This document shows positions 43,240-52,193 of a stretch of 64,000 bases of DNA, piece by piece. Numbering within the stretch: position 1 is the first letter of the stretch; each line of letters opens with the position of its first letter. The stretch spans positions 62,001 to 126,000 of the forward strand of contig NZ_JAHBAY010000018.1 in assembly GCF_018499875.1 (NCBI RefSeq). Reading direction: 5' to 3'. The notes below the pieces were generated by a model. It searched no databases. It saw nothing but the letters and a program-made list of their open reading frames with translations, and was not told the DNA's origin. A program made the position numbers and the translations under genes. The DNA is from Kineosporia corallincola. GTDB taxonomy: Bacteria; Actinomycetota; Actinomycetes; Actinomycetales; Kineosporiaceae.

Positions 43240-43276
43240 GAGGACGCCGAGGGCCTCACGGCCCGTCGACGTCCTC
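43240..43276 (-). terminator. Hairpin after the sulfotransferase-like gene
   Basis: Stem GAGGACG / CGTCCTC with an inner GGGCC/GGCCC pairing, about 28 bp downstream of the stop codon. Confidence 0.45.
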
Positions 43277-43303
43277 TGCTGTGTTCTTGAAGGTTCTCGG
43301 AGG

Positions 43304-44227
43304 TCAGTAGCCCCAGCGCTCGCACATCGGGCGCAGCTCGACCGGCACGTCGGAGATGTCGGGCAGGGGGCGGCCCTGCTGGATGGTGCCGGTCTTGATC
43401 TTGTCTTTCCAGTCCCCGATGCCCTTCACGAAGCCACCGTGGTCCTGCTTGCCGTACTCCAGCATGCCGGGTTCCCACTCCAGGCCGAGGAATTCACAGA
43501 TCAGCTGGGTCTGCTTGGCCGGCTCGCTGGTCAGGTCCTCGTACCGCAGGGTGAGGCCGGCCCGCTTGTTCCGGGCCTTCTCCAGGTATTCCATGTAGTT
43601 GAGGGTGTGGTGAATGGCCTTCTTCAGCGGCCGCTTCTCCGGGTCGCCCTCGTGCCAGGACTGCGCGATCGACCAGGGATGGCGGATCAGGTAGATGAAT
43701 TTGGCCTTGGGCCAGGCGGTGGCGAGCCGGTCGGCGACGAACACGTTGCTCGGGGTCTTCTCCACCAGCACCGACTTGCCGCTCTGCACCAGCTCACGGT
43801 GGAGCATGCGGTCCCAGAGCAGGTGCTCCAGGTCGCGCTCGTTCAGGTCCAGGTGCTCCAGGGCCTGCTGCACCGGCTCGGTGTAGGCGATCACCTGGGT
43901 GCGGCGGAAGTGCATCTCGTGCGGGGAGTGGATCTGCGAGTGGCTGTTCAGGATCACCCGGGAGAGCGTCGATCCCGAGCGCACCGAGGAGAGCAGGAAC
44001 ACCGGGCGCTGCACCAGCCGGTCACGCGGGTCGGCCGGGCGGCGCACGGGAATGCGCGGCTTCGGGGCCTCGACGGGCGGCGGAACCTCCTCCGGCGCCT
44101 CGTCTTCCTTGATCCGCACCACGCGGAACCCGAAGCGTTGCTCGAGTTCCCGGTTGACCGCTGCTACCACCTTGCGTCGCTGTGCCACGCGGAGAGAGGT
44201 TACGCAGTTTCTCTGTGCGTTGTACAT
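43304..44227 (-). CDS. Sulfotransferase family protein
   Basis: 307-residue protein with the PAPS-dependent sulfotransferase fold. The 5' phosphosulfate loop is VFLLSSVRSGSTLSRVIL near 76-93, and the 3' phosphate region includes KFIYLIRHPWSIAQSWHEG. A YEDLTSEPAKQTQLICEFLGL segment, frequent in carbohydrate and actinobacterial sulfotransferases, follows. An N-terminal 70-residue basic and Pro-rich extension precedes the domain, and no signal peptide is seen. It could sulfate a glycolipid or small molecule. Start at the ATG 44227; a GTG at 44188 is possible but lacks a ribosome site. Confidence 0.85.
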   Translation of the reverse strand: MYNAQRNCVTSLRVAQRRKVVAAVNRELEQRFGFRVVRIKEDEAPEEVPPPVEAPKPRIPVRRPADPRDRLVQRPVFLLSSVRSGSTLSRVILNSHSQIHSPHEMHFRRTQVIAYTEPVQQALEHLDLNERDLEHLLWDRMLHRELVQSGKSVLVEKTPSNVFVADRLATAWPKAKFIYLIRHPWSIAQSWHEGDPEKRPLKKAIHHTLNYMEYLEKARNKRAGLTLRYEDLTSEPAKQTQLICEFLGLEWEPGMLEYGKQDHGGFVKGIGDWKDKIKTGTIQQGRPLPDISDVPVELRPMCERWGY

Positions 44228-44316
44228 GCAGGACCTGTGTTGAGACAGACTTGGTACAAAATTTGAACACAGCCTGCACGAATGCCGGGTTTCACGCTCC
44301 GGACGGTGGATCTGCG

Positions 44317-45768
44317 ATGAATTCGAATACCGATCGGTTACGCACCGGTGAAGCGGAACAACTCGATGTCCTGATCATCGGCGCCGGGCTGTCCGGCATC
44401 GCGACGGCATGTCACCTTGAGCGTTCGCTCCCGCACACCAGGTACGCCGTGCTGGAGGCCCGGCCGGACACCGGCGGAACCTGGGACCTGTTCCGCTATC
44501 CCGGTGTTCGATCCGACTCGGACATGTTCACGCTCGGCTACTCGTTCCGTCCGTGGCGTGGCCGATCCGCCGTCGCCGACGGCGGATCGGTGCTGAACTA
44601 CCTGCGCGAGACCGCGGAAGAGTACGGCGTCAGTTCCAGAATTCGCCTCGGGCACCGGGTTTTTTCGGCGTCCTGGTCGGGCGAGCGGGCCCGCTGGCTG
44701 GTGCGGGTGCGGCTGGAGGACGACGAGGAGCTGGTGATCAGTTGCGGCTTTCTCTGCCTGAACACCGGGTACTACGACTACGAGCAGCCCCACCTGCCGG
44801 AATTCCCCGGCCGCGAGCGGTTCACCGGCCGGCTCGTGCATCCCCAGCTGTGGCCGGACGACCTGTCCTGGGCCGGGCAGGACGTGGTGGTGATCGGCAG
44901 CGGGGCGACCGCGGTCTCGATGGTGCCGGCGCTCGCCCCGGCCGCCCGCCGGGTGATCATGCTCCAGCGCTCCCCCGGCTACCTGATCTCGCTGCCCGCC
45001 CGCATCCCCTGGACCGGCCGCCGGCCGAAGCTGGAACGTCTGCGCAGCGCCACCGTGACCTCCCTGTTCTGGCACCTGTGCCGGCTGGCCCCGCGGTCCA
45101 GCGCGCGGTGGCTGATCGGCCGGGTGCGGCGCCTGCTGCCCCCGGGCTACCCGGTGCACGAGCACTTCACACCCCGCTACCGGCCCTGGGACCAGCGGCT
45201 GTGCCTGGTGCCCGACGCCGACCTGTTCACCGCCCTCGCGTCGGGCGACGCGGAAGTGGTGACCGGCACCGTCGACACCCTCACCGAGCGCGGCGTGCGG
45301 CTCACCGACGGCCGTGAGCTGCCGGCCACGCTGATCGTCGCGGCCACCGGCCTGCGGCTGAAACTGCTCGGCGGGATCGCGCTCGACCTGGACGGCGAAC
45401 CGGTCGATCCGGGGTCGACCGTGATGTACAAGGGCTCGATGCTGAGCGGGGTGCCCAACCTGTCGGTGACCGTGGGCTACCCGAACGCCTCGTGGACGCT
45501 GAAGGCCGAGCTCACCGCCCGGTTCGTGGTGCGGGTGCTGCGGCACCGGCGCCGGTGCGGGTACCGGGTGGCGGTGGCATCACCCCCGCCGTCCCCCCAG
45601 CGGTTGCCGTTGATGCCGCTGACCTCGGGTTACCTGCTGCGCTCGGCCCGTTCGGTGCCCCGCCAGGGCGGCCGGTGGCCGTGGCGGCTGTACCACTCGT
45701 TCTGGATCGACACCGTTCTGGTGCGGGGCGGACGGGTCAACGGCGAGGGGCTCACCTTCCGCCGCTGA
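44317..45768 (+). CDS. Baeyer-Villiger-type flavin monooxygenase (EthA-like)
   Basis: 483 residues. FAD motif LIIGAGLSGIATACHL near 20-35, NADPH motif VVIGSGATAVSMVP, and between them FTGRLVHPQLWPD, which follows the FxGxxxHxxxW fingerprint of Baeyer-Villiger monooxygenases and related flavin monooxygenases, and GTWDLFRYPGVRSDSDMFT of the EthA branch. It oxidises ketones or sulfides using NADPH and O2. ATG at 44317 with GGTGGA upstream. It stands between a divergent sulfotransferase gene and the chemosensory operon; the 42-bp gap to cheW leaves cotranscription possible. Confidence 0.92.
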   Translation: MNSNTDRLRTGEAEQLDVLIIGAGLSGIATACHLERSLPHTRYAVLEARPDTGGTWDLFRYPGVRSDSDMFTLGYSFRPWRGRSAVADGGSVLNYLRETAEEYGVSSRIRLGHRVFSASWSGERARWLVRVRLEDDEELVISCGFLCLNTGYYDYEQPHLPEFPGRERFTGRLVHPQLWPDDLSWAGQDVVVIGSGATAVSMVPALAPAARRVIMLQRSPGYLISLPARIPWTGRRPKLERLRSATVTSLFWHLCRLAPRSSARWLIGRVRRLLPPGYPVHEHFTPRYRPWDQRLCLVPDADLFTALASGDAEVVTGTVDTLTERGVRLTDGRELPATLIVAATGLRLKLLGGIALDLDGEPVDPGSTVMYKGSMLSGVPNLSVTVGYPNASWTLKAELTARFVVRVLRHRRRCGYRVAVASPPPSPQRLPLMPLTSGYLLRSARSVPRQGGRWPWRLYHSFWIDTVLVRGGRVNGEGLTFRR

Positions 45769-45810
45769 TCCCGGGTCAAGCCGCGGCTGCGGGGTGCCGA
45801 CACCTCCGGG

Positions 45811-46287
45811 GTGAAGCCGGGGGTCGATCAGGGTGTTCGGGGCGTCTCCCTGCTGGTCTGCGGGACCGGCGGGAAGACCTTCGCGGTGCCGCTGGGTGCC
45901 GTGCGCGAGACTCTGCGCCCGTTGCCGGTCTCGCCGGTGCCGGGCATGCCCGGCTTCGTGCTCGGGGTCGCCCGGGTGCGGGGGTCCGCGGTGCCGGTGG
46001 TGGACGCCGGGGTGCTGACCGGGGGACGCCCGGTGGAGGCCACCCGCTGGATCACCCTGAGCGCGGACGCCCACCGGTCCGTGGCGCTGGCGGTGGCCGC
46101 CGTGACCGGCATCCGCACGCTGCCCATGAGCGACCTGGAGCAGTTGCCGCCGTTGCTCGGCGGTGAGGGCCCCCAGCTGTTCTCCGGGATCGCCTCCCGG
46201 GACGGCGAGTTCCTGCTCGCCCTGGAGGCCTCGCACCTGGTGCCGGACGGGCTCTGGGACCGGCTGGCGGGGGTGACGTCATCCTGA
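45811..46287 (+). CDS. CheW-like coupling protein 1
   Basis: 158 residues forming a CheW-type SH3-like coupling domain that links receptor and kinase: FAVPLGAVRETLRPLPVSPV, VLGVARVRGSAVPVVD and FLLALEASHLV follow the family pattern. GTG start; no strong ribosome site is seen. First gene of the seven-gene chemosensory operon and 2 bp from cheR. In Wsp-like systems two CheW proteins link receptor to kinase, which fits the second copy at 47756. Confidence 0.85.
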   Translation: MKPGVDQGVRGVSLLVCGTGGKTFAVPLGAVRETLRPLPVSPVPGMPGFVLGVARVRGSAVPVVDAGVLTGGRPVEATRWITLSADAHRSVALAVAAVTGIRTLPMSDLEQLPPLLGGEGPQLFSGIASRDGEFLLALEASHLVPDGLWDRLAGVTSS

Positions 46288-46289
46288 CC

Positions 46290-47759
46290 GTGAAGCGGCC
46301 GGGCCGCCGGCGTCCCTCGTCGGCCGTCACAACGGTGGACGACGAGGAGCTGGACCGCTTCGCCCAGATCGTCGAACGCCAGCTCGGGCTCACCTTCGGG
46401 ACCGCCGACCGGGCCCGGCTGGCCCAGGCGCTGCACCACCGGCTCGACACCGGAACCGGTGGGCGGACGTCCGGCTACCTGGACCGGCTGGAGGGCGGCG
46501 GGGCGACACGCGCCCAGGAGCTCGCCGGGCTGGCCGGCGAGCTGACCGTGGGCGAGACCTACTTTCTGCGGCAGGCCGAGCAGTTCCGGGTGCTCACCCA
46601 GCAGGTGCTGCCGGAACGACTGGGACAGGCCACGCGGCCGCTGTCACCGTTGCGGGTGCTGTCCGCCGGGTGCGCCAGCGGCGAGGAGCCCTACTCGCTG
46701 GCCATCGCGCTGGCCGAGGCCGGGCACCCGGAGAGCCGGATCACCGGGATCGACGTGAACCCGCTGGCCCTGGCCAAGGCCCGCACCGGGCACTACACGC
46801 CGTGGTCGATGCGGGTCGTGCCGCCGCTGGTGCAGCGACGCTGGTTCGTCAAGGAGGGCAACGGCTTCCAGATCGTGCCGCGGCTGCGCGAGAACGTGGA
46901 GTTCCGGCAGGCCAACCTGGCGGCCGACGATCCCGCCCTGGTGCGGCACGGGTTCGACGTGATCTTCTGCCGCAACGTGCTGATGTACTTCGCGCCGGAC
47001 AAGATGGCCGAGGTGGTGGCGCGTTTCGCCACCGCGCTGCTGCCCGGCGGCTACCTCTTCCTCGGGTCGGCCGAGACGCTGCGGGGCGTGTCCGGCGACT
47101 TCGACCTCCGGGAGAGCGGCAACACCTTCTACTACCAGCTCGCCGACCGGCACCGGCGCATCCCGGAAACCCGTGCCCACCGGTCGGTTCCGCCCCGGCC
47201 CCGGGCGCCGCACGACCCCCCGCCGGGACCCGGGCCCGCCGACCGGGAGTCGTTCGGGCAGGTGCTCGATCTGGTGCGGGCCGAGCGGTTCGGGGCGGCG
47301 CTCGGCGTGCTCGGGCTGATCGACCTGCCGGTCCCGCCGCCGCGCACGCCCTGGGAGACCGAGGTGCTGCTGGTGCGGGCCGTGCTGCTGGCCCACTCCG
47401 GCGACCTGACCGGCGCCGGGCGGGACGCCCAGCGGCTGATCGGCCGCGGCGGCCCGGTGGTCGCCGACGCGCACGCGGTGCTGGCCACCTGCCGGGAGGC
47501 CGACGCCGACGCCCGCGGCTCGCTGCTGCACTGGCGGGCCGCCACCGAGGCGGACCCTCGTTTCGCCATCGCCCACCTGCATCTGGGTCGTCTCGTCCGG
47601 GGCACCGGTGACCTGGCCGGGTCCGGTCGCTCCTACGACCGGGCGGCGGCCCTGCTGCCGCACGAGAGCGAGCGGCGGATGCTGCTCTTCGGCGGGGGTT
47701 TCGACCGGGACGCCCTGCTGTCGGTGTGCCGCACGATGTCGCGGGAGGGGTCCGCATGA
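46290..47759 (+). CDS. cheR: CheR methyltransferase with C-terminal TPR region
   Basis: 489 residues. An N-terminal helical domain (FAQIVERQLGLTFG) is followed by the SAM-dependent methyltransferase: VLSAGCASGEEPYSLAIAL, TGIDVNPLALAKARTG and FDVIFCRNVLMYF. It methylates glutamates of the receptor. After about residue 300 comes a Pro-rich linker and a TPR-like region (ATEADPRFAIAHLHLGRLV), as in WspC-type CheR proteins. The GTG start is 2 bp after the cheW stop. Confidence 0.92.
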   Translation: MKRPGRRRPSSAVTTVDDEELDRFAQIVERQLGLTFGTADRARLAQALHHRLDTGTGGRTSGYLDRLEGGGATRAQELAGLAGELTVGETYFLRQAEQFRVLTQQVLPERLGQATRPLSPLRVLSAGCASGEEPYSLAIALAEAGHPESRITGIDVNPLALAKARTGHYTPWSMRVVPPLVQRRWFVKEGNGFQIVPRLRENVEFRQANLAADDPALVRHGFDVIFCRNVLMYFAPDKMAEVVARFATALLPGGYLFLGSAETLRGVSGDFDLRESGNTFYYQLADRHRRIPETRAHRSVPPRPRAPHDPPPGPGPADRESFGQVLDLVRAERFGAALGVLGLIDLPVPPPRTPWETEVLLVRAVLLAHSGDLTGAGRDAQRLIGRGGPVVADAHAVLATCREADADARGSLLHWRAATEADPRFAIAHLHLGRLVRGTGDLAGSGRSYDRAAALLPHESERRMLLFGGGFDRDALLSVCRTMSREGSA

Positions 47760-48232
47760 TCACCGACGAACGGGTCGAGCTCTCCCACCGGGCCCGGCTG
47801 ATGCGCGAGGAGTTCGACACCGGGTTCGCCGAGATGCCCGGTCAGGTGGTGGCCGACACCGAGGACGTGCTGCTGGTCCGGATCGGCGACGAGGAACGGG
47901 TGGTGCCGCTCGGCGAGGTGGCCGGCGTGGCCGCCCGGCCGCTGATCACGGCCGTCCCCACGACGCAGCCGGCGATGATCGGGCTGATCAGCGACCGCGG
48001 CAACGTCACGGCCGTCTGGGACCTCGGGCAGCTGCTCGGGCTTCCTGCCGAGAACCCGCGCTGGTTGGTGATTCCCGCGATCGAGAAGAGCGTCGCGTTC
48101 ACCTTCGACCACTTCGCCGGCTTTCTGCGCGTCGAGCAGGAGCAGATCGCGGACGACCAGAGACTCTCGCTGGCCGGGCTGGTCGAGACCATCCGTGAGC
48201 TGGCCGGAACCGGATCGAGAGGCACGACATGA
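47756..48232 (+). CDS. cheW: CheW-like coupling protein 2
   Basis: 158 residues; RIGDEERVVPLGEVAGVAAR, MIGLISDRGNVTAVWDLGQL and AFTFDHFAGFLRVEQEQI match the CheW fold. ATGA overlap with cheR and with the receptor downstream, and a GGGAGGGG ribosome site. It lies immediately before the receptor gene, so it probably belongs to the same receptor array. Confidence 0.88.
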   Translation: MITDERVELSHRARLMREEFDTGFAEMPGQVVADTEDVLLVRIGDEERVVPLGEVAGVAARPLITAVPTTQPAMIGLISDRGNVTAVWDLGQLLGLPAENPRWLVIPAIEKSVAFTFDHFAGFLRVEQEQIADDQRLSLAGLVETIRELAGTGSRGTT

Positions 48233-49923
48233 GAACGAACTGGACGTTCGGCCGGTCCCTGGGGGTCGGCTTCGCCCTGGTGCTGCTGCTGAACGTGATC
48301 GGCGGGGCGGTGGCGCTGTTCGGGCTGAACGAGGTGGTGCGGGCCAAGGACCGGGTGATCGAGGTGGACAGCCGGCTGGAACTGATCGCCCAGAAGATGA
48401 TCTCGGCCCGGGCCGAGCGGGCGGCGGACGCGCGGGCGTACCTGCTGACCGGCGACACCGACTTCCGGCAGGACGCGGAGAACGGCACCGACAGGTTCGA
48501 GGCGCTCCTGCGGGAGGCCGGCGGTGTGGTGCACACCGACCGCGGACGGTCGCTGCTGGCGACGATCCGCTCGGTGGAACAGACGGTCGTCGAGGTGCAG
48601 GCCGACCTGTTCGAGGTGCGCGCGAACGGCACCACGCTGGAGTCGGCCCAGGCGTTCGTCGGGGCCCGCAACACCCGGGTGGCGTTGCAGAAGGCCCTGA
48701 CCGACTTCGCCGACTACGAGGAGGCCCTGACCGAGGAGGGGATCCGGGCGGCCGAATCGGCCCAGCGACGCGACATCATCACGATCGTCGTGGTGATCGC
48801 GGGCGCCGTGCTGGCGACGGCGCTGATCGGCCTGTTCATCACCCGGCGGATGCGCCGGCGGATCGGCACCGCGGTCGGCGACGTGCAGGCTTCCTCGGCC
48901 GAGCTCCAGACCACCGCGAACCAGCAGGCCGTGGGGGCGATGGAGCAGGCCACGGCGATGAGCGAGATCTCCACCACGATCAACGAGCTGCTGGCCACCT
49001 CGCGGCAGATCACCGAGAGCGCGCAACGGGTGTCCGACGTGGCCGAGCAGACCGCGGAGGCGGGCGGCTCGGGCCGCAGCACGCTGGCCACGGCGCAGCA
49101 GTCGATGGACGAGATCAGCGGCCAGGTGGACGTGATCGTCGGGCACATGCTGGAACTGGGCGAGAAGTCGCAGCAGATCGGCGCCGTGCTGGGGATCGTG
49201 TCGGAACTGGCCGAGCAGACCAACATCCTGGCGATCAACTCGACCATCGAGGCGGCCGGGGCGGGCGAGTCCGGCCGGCGGTTCGGGGTGGTGGCCGACG
49301 AGATCCGCAAGCTGGCCGACCGGGTGGCCGAGTCGACCAAGGAGATCCGCACGCTGATCGACGAGGTGCGCGGCGCGGTGCACACCACCGTGCTGGCCAC
49401 CGAGATCGGCAAGAAGTCGGTGGACGCCGGCACCGCCCAGTTCGAGAGCGTGGCGGCACAGTTCGAGCAGATCGTCGACCTGGTGCAGACCACCACCGAG
49501 GCAGCCCGGGAGATCGAGCTCTCGACCAAGCAGCAGACGTCGGCGGTGGAGCAGGTGAACTTCGCCGTCGGGAACGTCACCCAGACCACCCGGGACAACG
49601 AGGCCGGATCGGCCCAGACCCTGGTCACCGCGTCGCAGCTGGCCGAGTTGTCGTCACGGCTGCGGATGCTGATCGAGCCCGGCACCCTGGCCCACCCCGA
49701 GCTGGTGGGTGCCGCGGCCGGCCGGTCGCACGCGTCTTCGGGCTCGCCCGGGTCCTCCGGCTCGCACAGGTCCCCGGGATCGCACAGTTCTTCCGGATCG
49801 CAGGGTTTTTCGGGATCGCACGGGCTGCTCGGCCCGCCGGACCGGGACGACCTGGGTGACCTGAACAGCCGGGACGACCGGGACGACCGGGACGAGCCGC
49901 CGGACCGGACGGCCGACCGGTGA
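48229..49923 (+). CDS. Methyl-accepting chemotaxis protein
   Basis: 564-residue receptor. Membrane segments lie near 10-32 (GVGFALVLLLNVIGGAVALF) and 181-205 (IITIVVVIAGAVLATALIGL), enclosing an extracytoplasmic sensor domain of about 150 residues that is mostly helical (4HB or CHASE3 type). No clear HAMP follows. The cytoplasmic hairpin tip is ELAEQTNILAINSTIEAAG, with the conserved FGVVADEIRKLADR after it. The C-terminal 60 residues are an unusual Gly/Ser/His then Asp/Arg repeat (GSPGSSGSH, DDRDDRDE) and not a CheR-binding pentapeptide. Coupled by ATGA overlaps to its neighbours. Confidence 0.93.
   Translation: MRTNWTFGRSLGVGFALVLLLNVIGGAVALFGLNEVVRAKDRVIEVDSRLELIAQKMISARAERAADARAYLLTGDTDFRQDAENGTDRFEALLREAGGVVHTDRGRSLLATIRSVEQTVVEVQADLFEVRANGTTLESAQAFVGARNTRVALQKALTDFADYEEALTEEGIRAAESAQRRDIITIVVVIAGAVLATALIGLFITRRMRRRIGTAVGDVQASSAELQTTANQQAVGAMEQATAMSEISTTINELLATSRQITESAQRVSDVAEQTAEAGGSGRSTLATAQQSMDEISGQVDVIVGHMLELGEKSQQIGAVLGIVSELAEQTNILAINSTIEAAGAGESGRRFGVVADEIRKLADRVAESTKEIRTLIDEVRGAVHTTVLATEIGKKSVDAGTAQFESVAAQFEQIVDLVQTTTEAAREIELSTKQQTSAVEQVNFAVGNVTQTTRDNEAGSAQTLVTASQLAELSSRLRMLIEPGTLAHPELVGAAAGRSHASSGSPGSSGSHRSPGSHSSSGSQGFSGSHGLLGPPDRDDLGDLNSRDDRDDRDEPPDRTADR
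49735..49905. repeat. Repeats encoding the receptor tail
   Basis: Imperfect 15- to 18-bp units (GGATCGCACAG and TCCGGATCGCA types) followed by GGGACGACC-type units encode the Gly/Ser/His and Asp/Arg tail of the chemoreceptor. Confidence 0.55.
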
Positions 49924-52193
49924 ACGATCTCGAGCAGTACTTCCGGATCGAGGCCCGCGAGCTCATCGACGAGCTGAGCGTGGCCCTGTCCGAGCTGTCC
50001 GCGGGCGGTCCGGCGGGCGGTCCGGCCGGGGTCGCGCTGCGGCACGCCCATACCCTGAAGGGCGCGGCCCGGGTGGTGGGACGCGTCGCCATGGCCGACC
50101 AGGTGCACGAGCTGGAGGAGTTGCTCGGGCCGTACCGGAACTCCGCCGAGCCGGTGCAGAGCGCGTTGCTGGGCCGCATGCAGGTGCTGGTGGACTCGCT
50201 CAGCGACGATCTGGAGGGCCACTCCGGCGAACCGGCGGCCGCGGAGGAGGAGAGTCCGGGGCCGGCGATACCAGAGCCGGTGATTCCGGGGCCGCGGGCC
50301 GAGAGTCCCTCCCCCTCGGGCCGACCCGCCGACGCGGGCGTCCCGGTGGCCTCTCCCACCGAAGAGCTCCAGGCGTCCCCCGGCAACGCGCCGGAGGCGC
50401 GAGACCACCCGTCCACCACCACGATCGAGACCACCCGCACCGAGGAACTGGCCAACACCGCCCAGACCGCCCGGGCGTCGCTGACCGAGATCGACAACGT
50501 GATCGACGGGGTCGGCCAGACCCGGATCGAGCTGGGGGCGGTGCGTGACGCCGCCCGCCGCGTCTGGCAGCTGCGCGCGGAGGCCGGGCCGGGCGGTCCC
50601 GGTCCCGGCGGCAACCGGCTGACCGAGAAGCAGTCCGACGAACTGGCCGCGCTGGCCAGGATTCTCGGCAGCAGCGCGGACCGGATGGAGCGCGAGCTGC
50701 GTGAGGTGTACACCACCGCCGAACGGTTGCGGCTGATCCCGGTGACCACCATCGTCCCGGATCTGGAGCGGGGCGTGCGGGACGTCACCGCGGCCCAGGG
50801 CAAGCTGGCCCGGCTGGAGGTGCGCGGCGCCGAGATCGCCCTGGACGCCAATGTTCTGGCGGGGGCGCAGACCGCGCTGCGGCAGATCGTCCGCAACGCG
50901 GTGGCGCACGGGGTGGAGACGCCCGCCGAACGACTGTCCCGGGGCAAGAGCGAGACCGGGCTGGTGCGGGTGGAGGTGACGCACGGCGCGGCCGGGGTGC
51001 GGTTCCGCTGCACCGACGACGGCCGGGGCATCGACATCGGCGCGGTGCGGACCAAGATGATGCAGTCCGGGCGCACGCCGGACAACTCGCTCGGCGACGC
51101 CGACATCCTGAAACTCCTTCTGGGCAGCGGGATCAGCACGGCGTCCACGGTCAGTGAGATCTCCGGCCACGGGATCGGCCTGGACGTGGTGCAAGACGTG
51201 GTGCGGCGGATCGGCGGACGGATCGAGATCCACACCGAGCCCGGCCGGGGCACCACGATCGACCTCACCGCACCGGCGTCGATGACCGCCCAGGAGGTGG
51301 TGCTGGTCCGCCCGCAGACGGAGCAGCAGGAGTTCGACGACCCGGACCCGGCGGGCTCCGACGACGCCGGGCCGCTGGTCGCGCTGCCGCTGCACGCGAT
51401 CCGGCAGGCCAGAAGGGTCACCCGACAGGACTTCTCGGGAGCGATGGCGGTGATGCACGACGGGCGCCGCATCCCCTACGCACCACTGCCCGACGTGCTC
51501 GGGCTGCCCTCCACCGAGCGGGACGGCCCGGCGGGATCGGGCGGACGCACCGTGCTGGTGCTGGACGGGGCGAACGGGCCGGTCGCGGTGGGGGTCGGCC
51601 GGTTGGTCGGTACCGCCGAGGTGGCGGTGCGCACGGTGCCCGCCCTGGCTCCGGTTCCGCCTCTGGTGTGCGGGGTCTGGATCGACATCGACGGGCGGCC
51701 CCGGCCGGTGCTGGACCCGGTGCACCTGGCGGCGGAGGCCACCGCCCGGCGGATGCCCCGGTCCCCGGTGGCCGATCTCGTCCCGGTACCGGTTGCCCGC
51801 AACGGCATCTCGCGCCGGGCCACGATCCTGATCGTCGACGACTCGCTGACCACCCGGATGCTGGAGCGCAGCATCCTGGAGTCGGCCGGGTACCGGGTGG
51901 AGCAGGCCGGGTCGGCGGAGGAGGGCCTGGCGATGGCCGCCCGCAAGCGGTACGCGGTGGCCGTGGTCGACGTGGAGATGCCCGGGATGGACGGCTTCGG
52001 CTTCATCGAGCAGACCCGCACCCGGGCCGAACTGAGGCACATGCCGTGCATTCTCGTCACCTCGAAGGCTTCGCCGCAGGACCGCGAGCGGGGCCGGGCG
52101 GCCGGGGCGCGGGCGCACATCGACAAGGGCGAGTTCCACCAGAGCACACTGCTGGACCGGGTGGCCGAGCTGGTCGCCGAGGGGGAACGATGA
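49920..52193 (+). CDS. cheA: CheA histidine kinase with C-terminal receiver (hybrid)
   Basis: 757 residues: N-terminal Hpt with phosphorylated His 44 (HAHTLKGAARVVG); a Pro-rich linker; dimerisation helices; HATPase with QIVRNAVAHGVETPAERL, FRCTDDGRGIDI and GHGIGLDVVQ; a CheW-like domain near 455-605; and a receiver with phospho-acceptor Asp 684 (VAVVDVEMPGMDG). The P2 CheY-binding domain is absent, and the fused receiver replaces a free CheY, as in WspE. It phosphorylates its own receiver and the downstream CheB and output protein. GTG start overlapping the receptor stop. Confidence 0.93.
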   Translation: MNDLEQYFRIEARELIDELSVALSELSAGGPAGGPAGVALRHAHTLKGAARVVGRVAMADQVHELEELLGPYRNSAEPVQSALLGRMQVLVDSLSDDLEGHSGEPAAAEEESPGPAIPEPVIPGPRAESPSPSGRPADAGVPVASPTEELQASPGNAPEARDHPSTTTIETTRTEELANTAQTARASLTEIDNVIDGVGQTRIELGAVRDAARRVWQLRAEAGPGGPGPGGNRLTEKQSDELAALARILGSSADRMERELREVYTTAERLRLIPVTTIVPDLERGVRDVTAAQGKLARLEVRGAEIALDANVLAGAQTALRQIVRNAVAHGVETPAERLSRGKSETGLVRVEVTHGAAGVRFRCTDDGRGIDIGAVRTKMMQSGRTPDNSLGDADILKLLLGSGISTASTVSEISGHGIGLDVVQDVVRRIGGRIEIHTEPGRGTTIDLTAPASMTAQEVVLVRPQTEQQEFDDPDPAGSDDAGPLVALPLHAIRQARRVTRQDFSGAMAVMHDGRRIPYAPLPDVLGLPSTERDGPAGSGGRTVLVLDGANGPVAVGVGRLVGTAEVAVRTVPALAPVPPLVCGVWIDIDGRPRPVLDPVHLAAEATARRMPRSPVADLVPVPVARNGISRRATILIVDDSLTTRMLERSILESAGYRVEQAGSAEEGLAMAARKRYAVAVVDVEMPGMDGFGFIEQTRTRAELRHMPCILVTSKASPQDRERGRAAGARAHIDKGEFHQSTLLDRVAELVAEGER

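Noticed and set aside
46644-47663. Minus-strand frames opposite cheR
   Set aside because: No conserved motif, and the plus strand has an unbroken CheR and TPR sequence.
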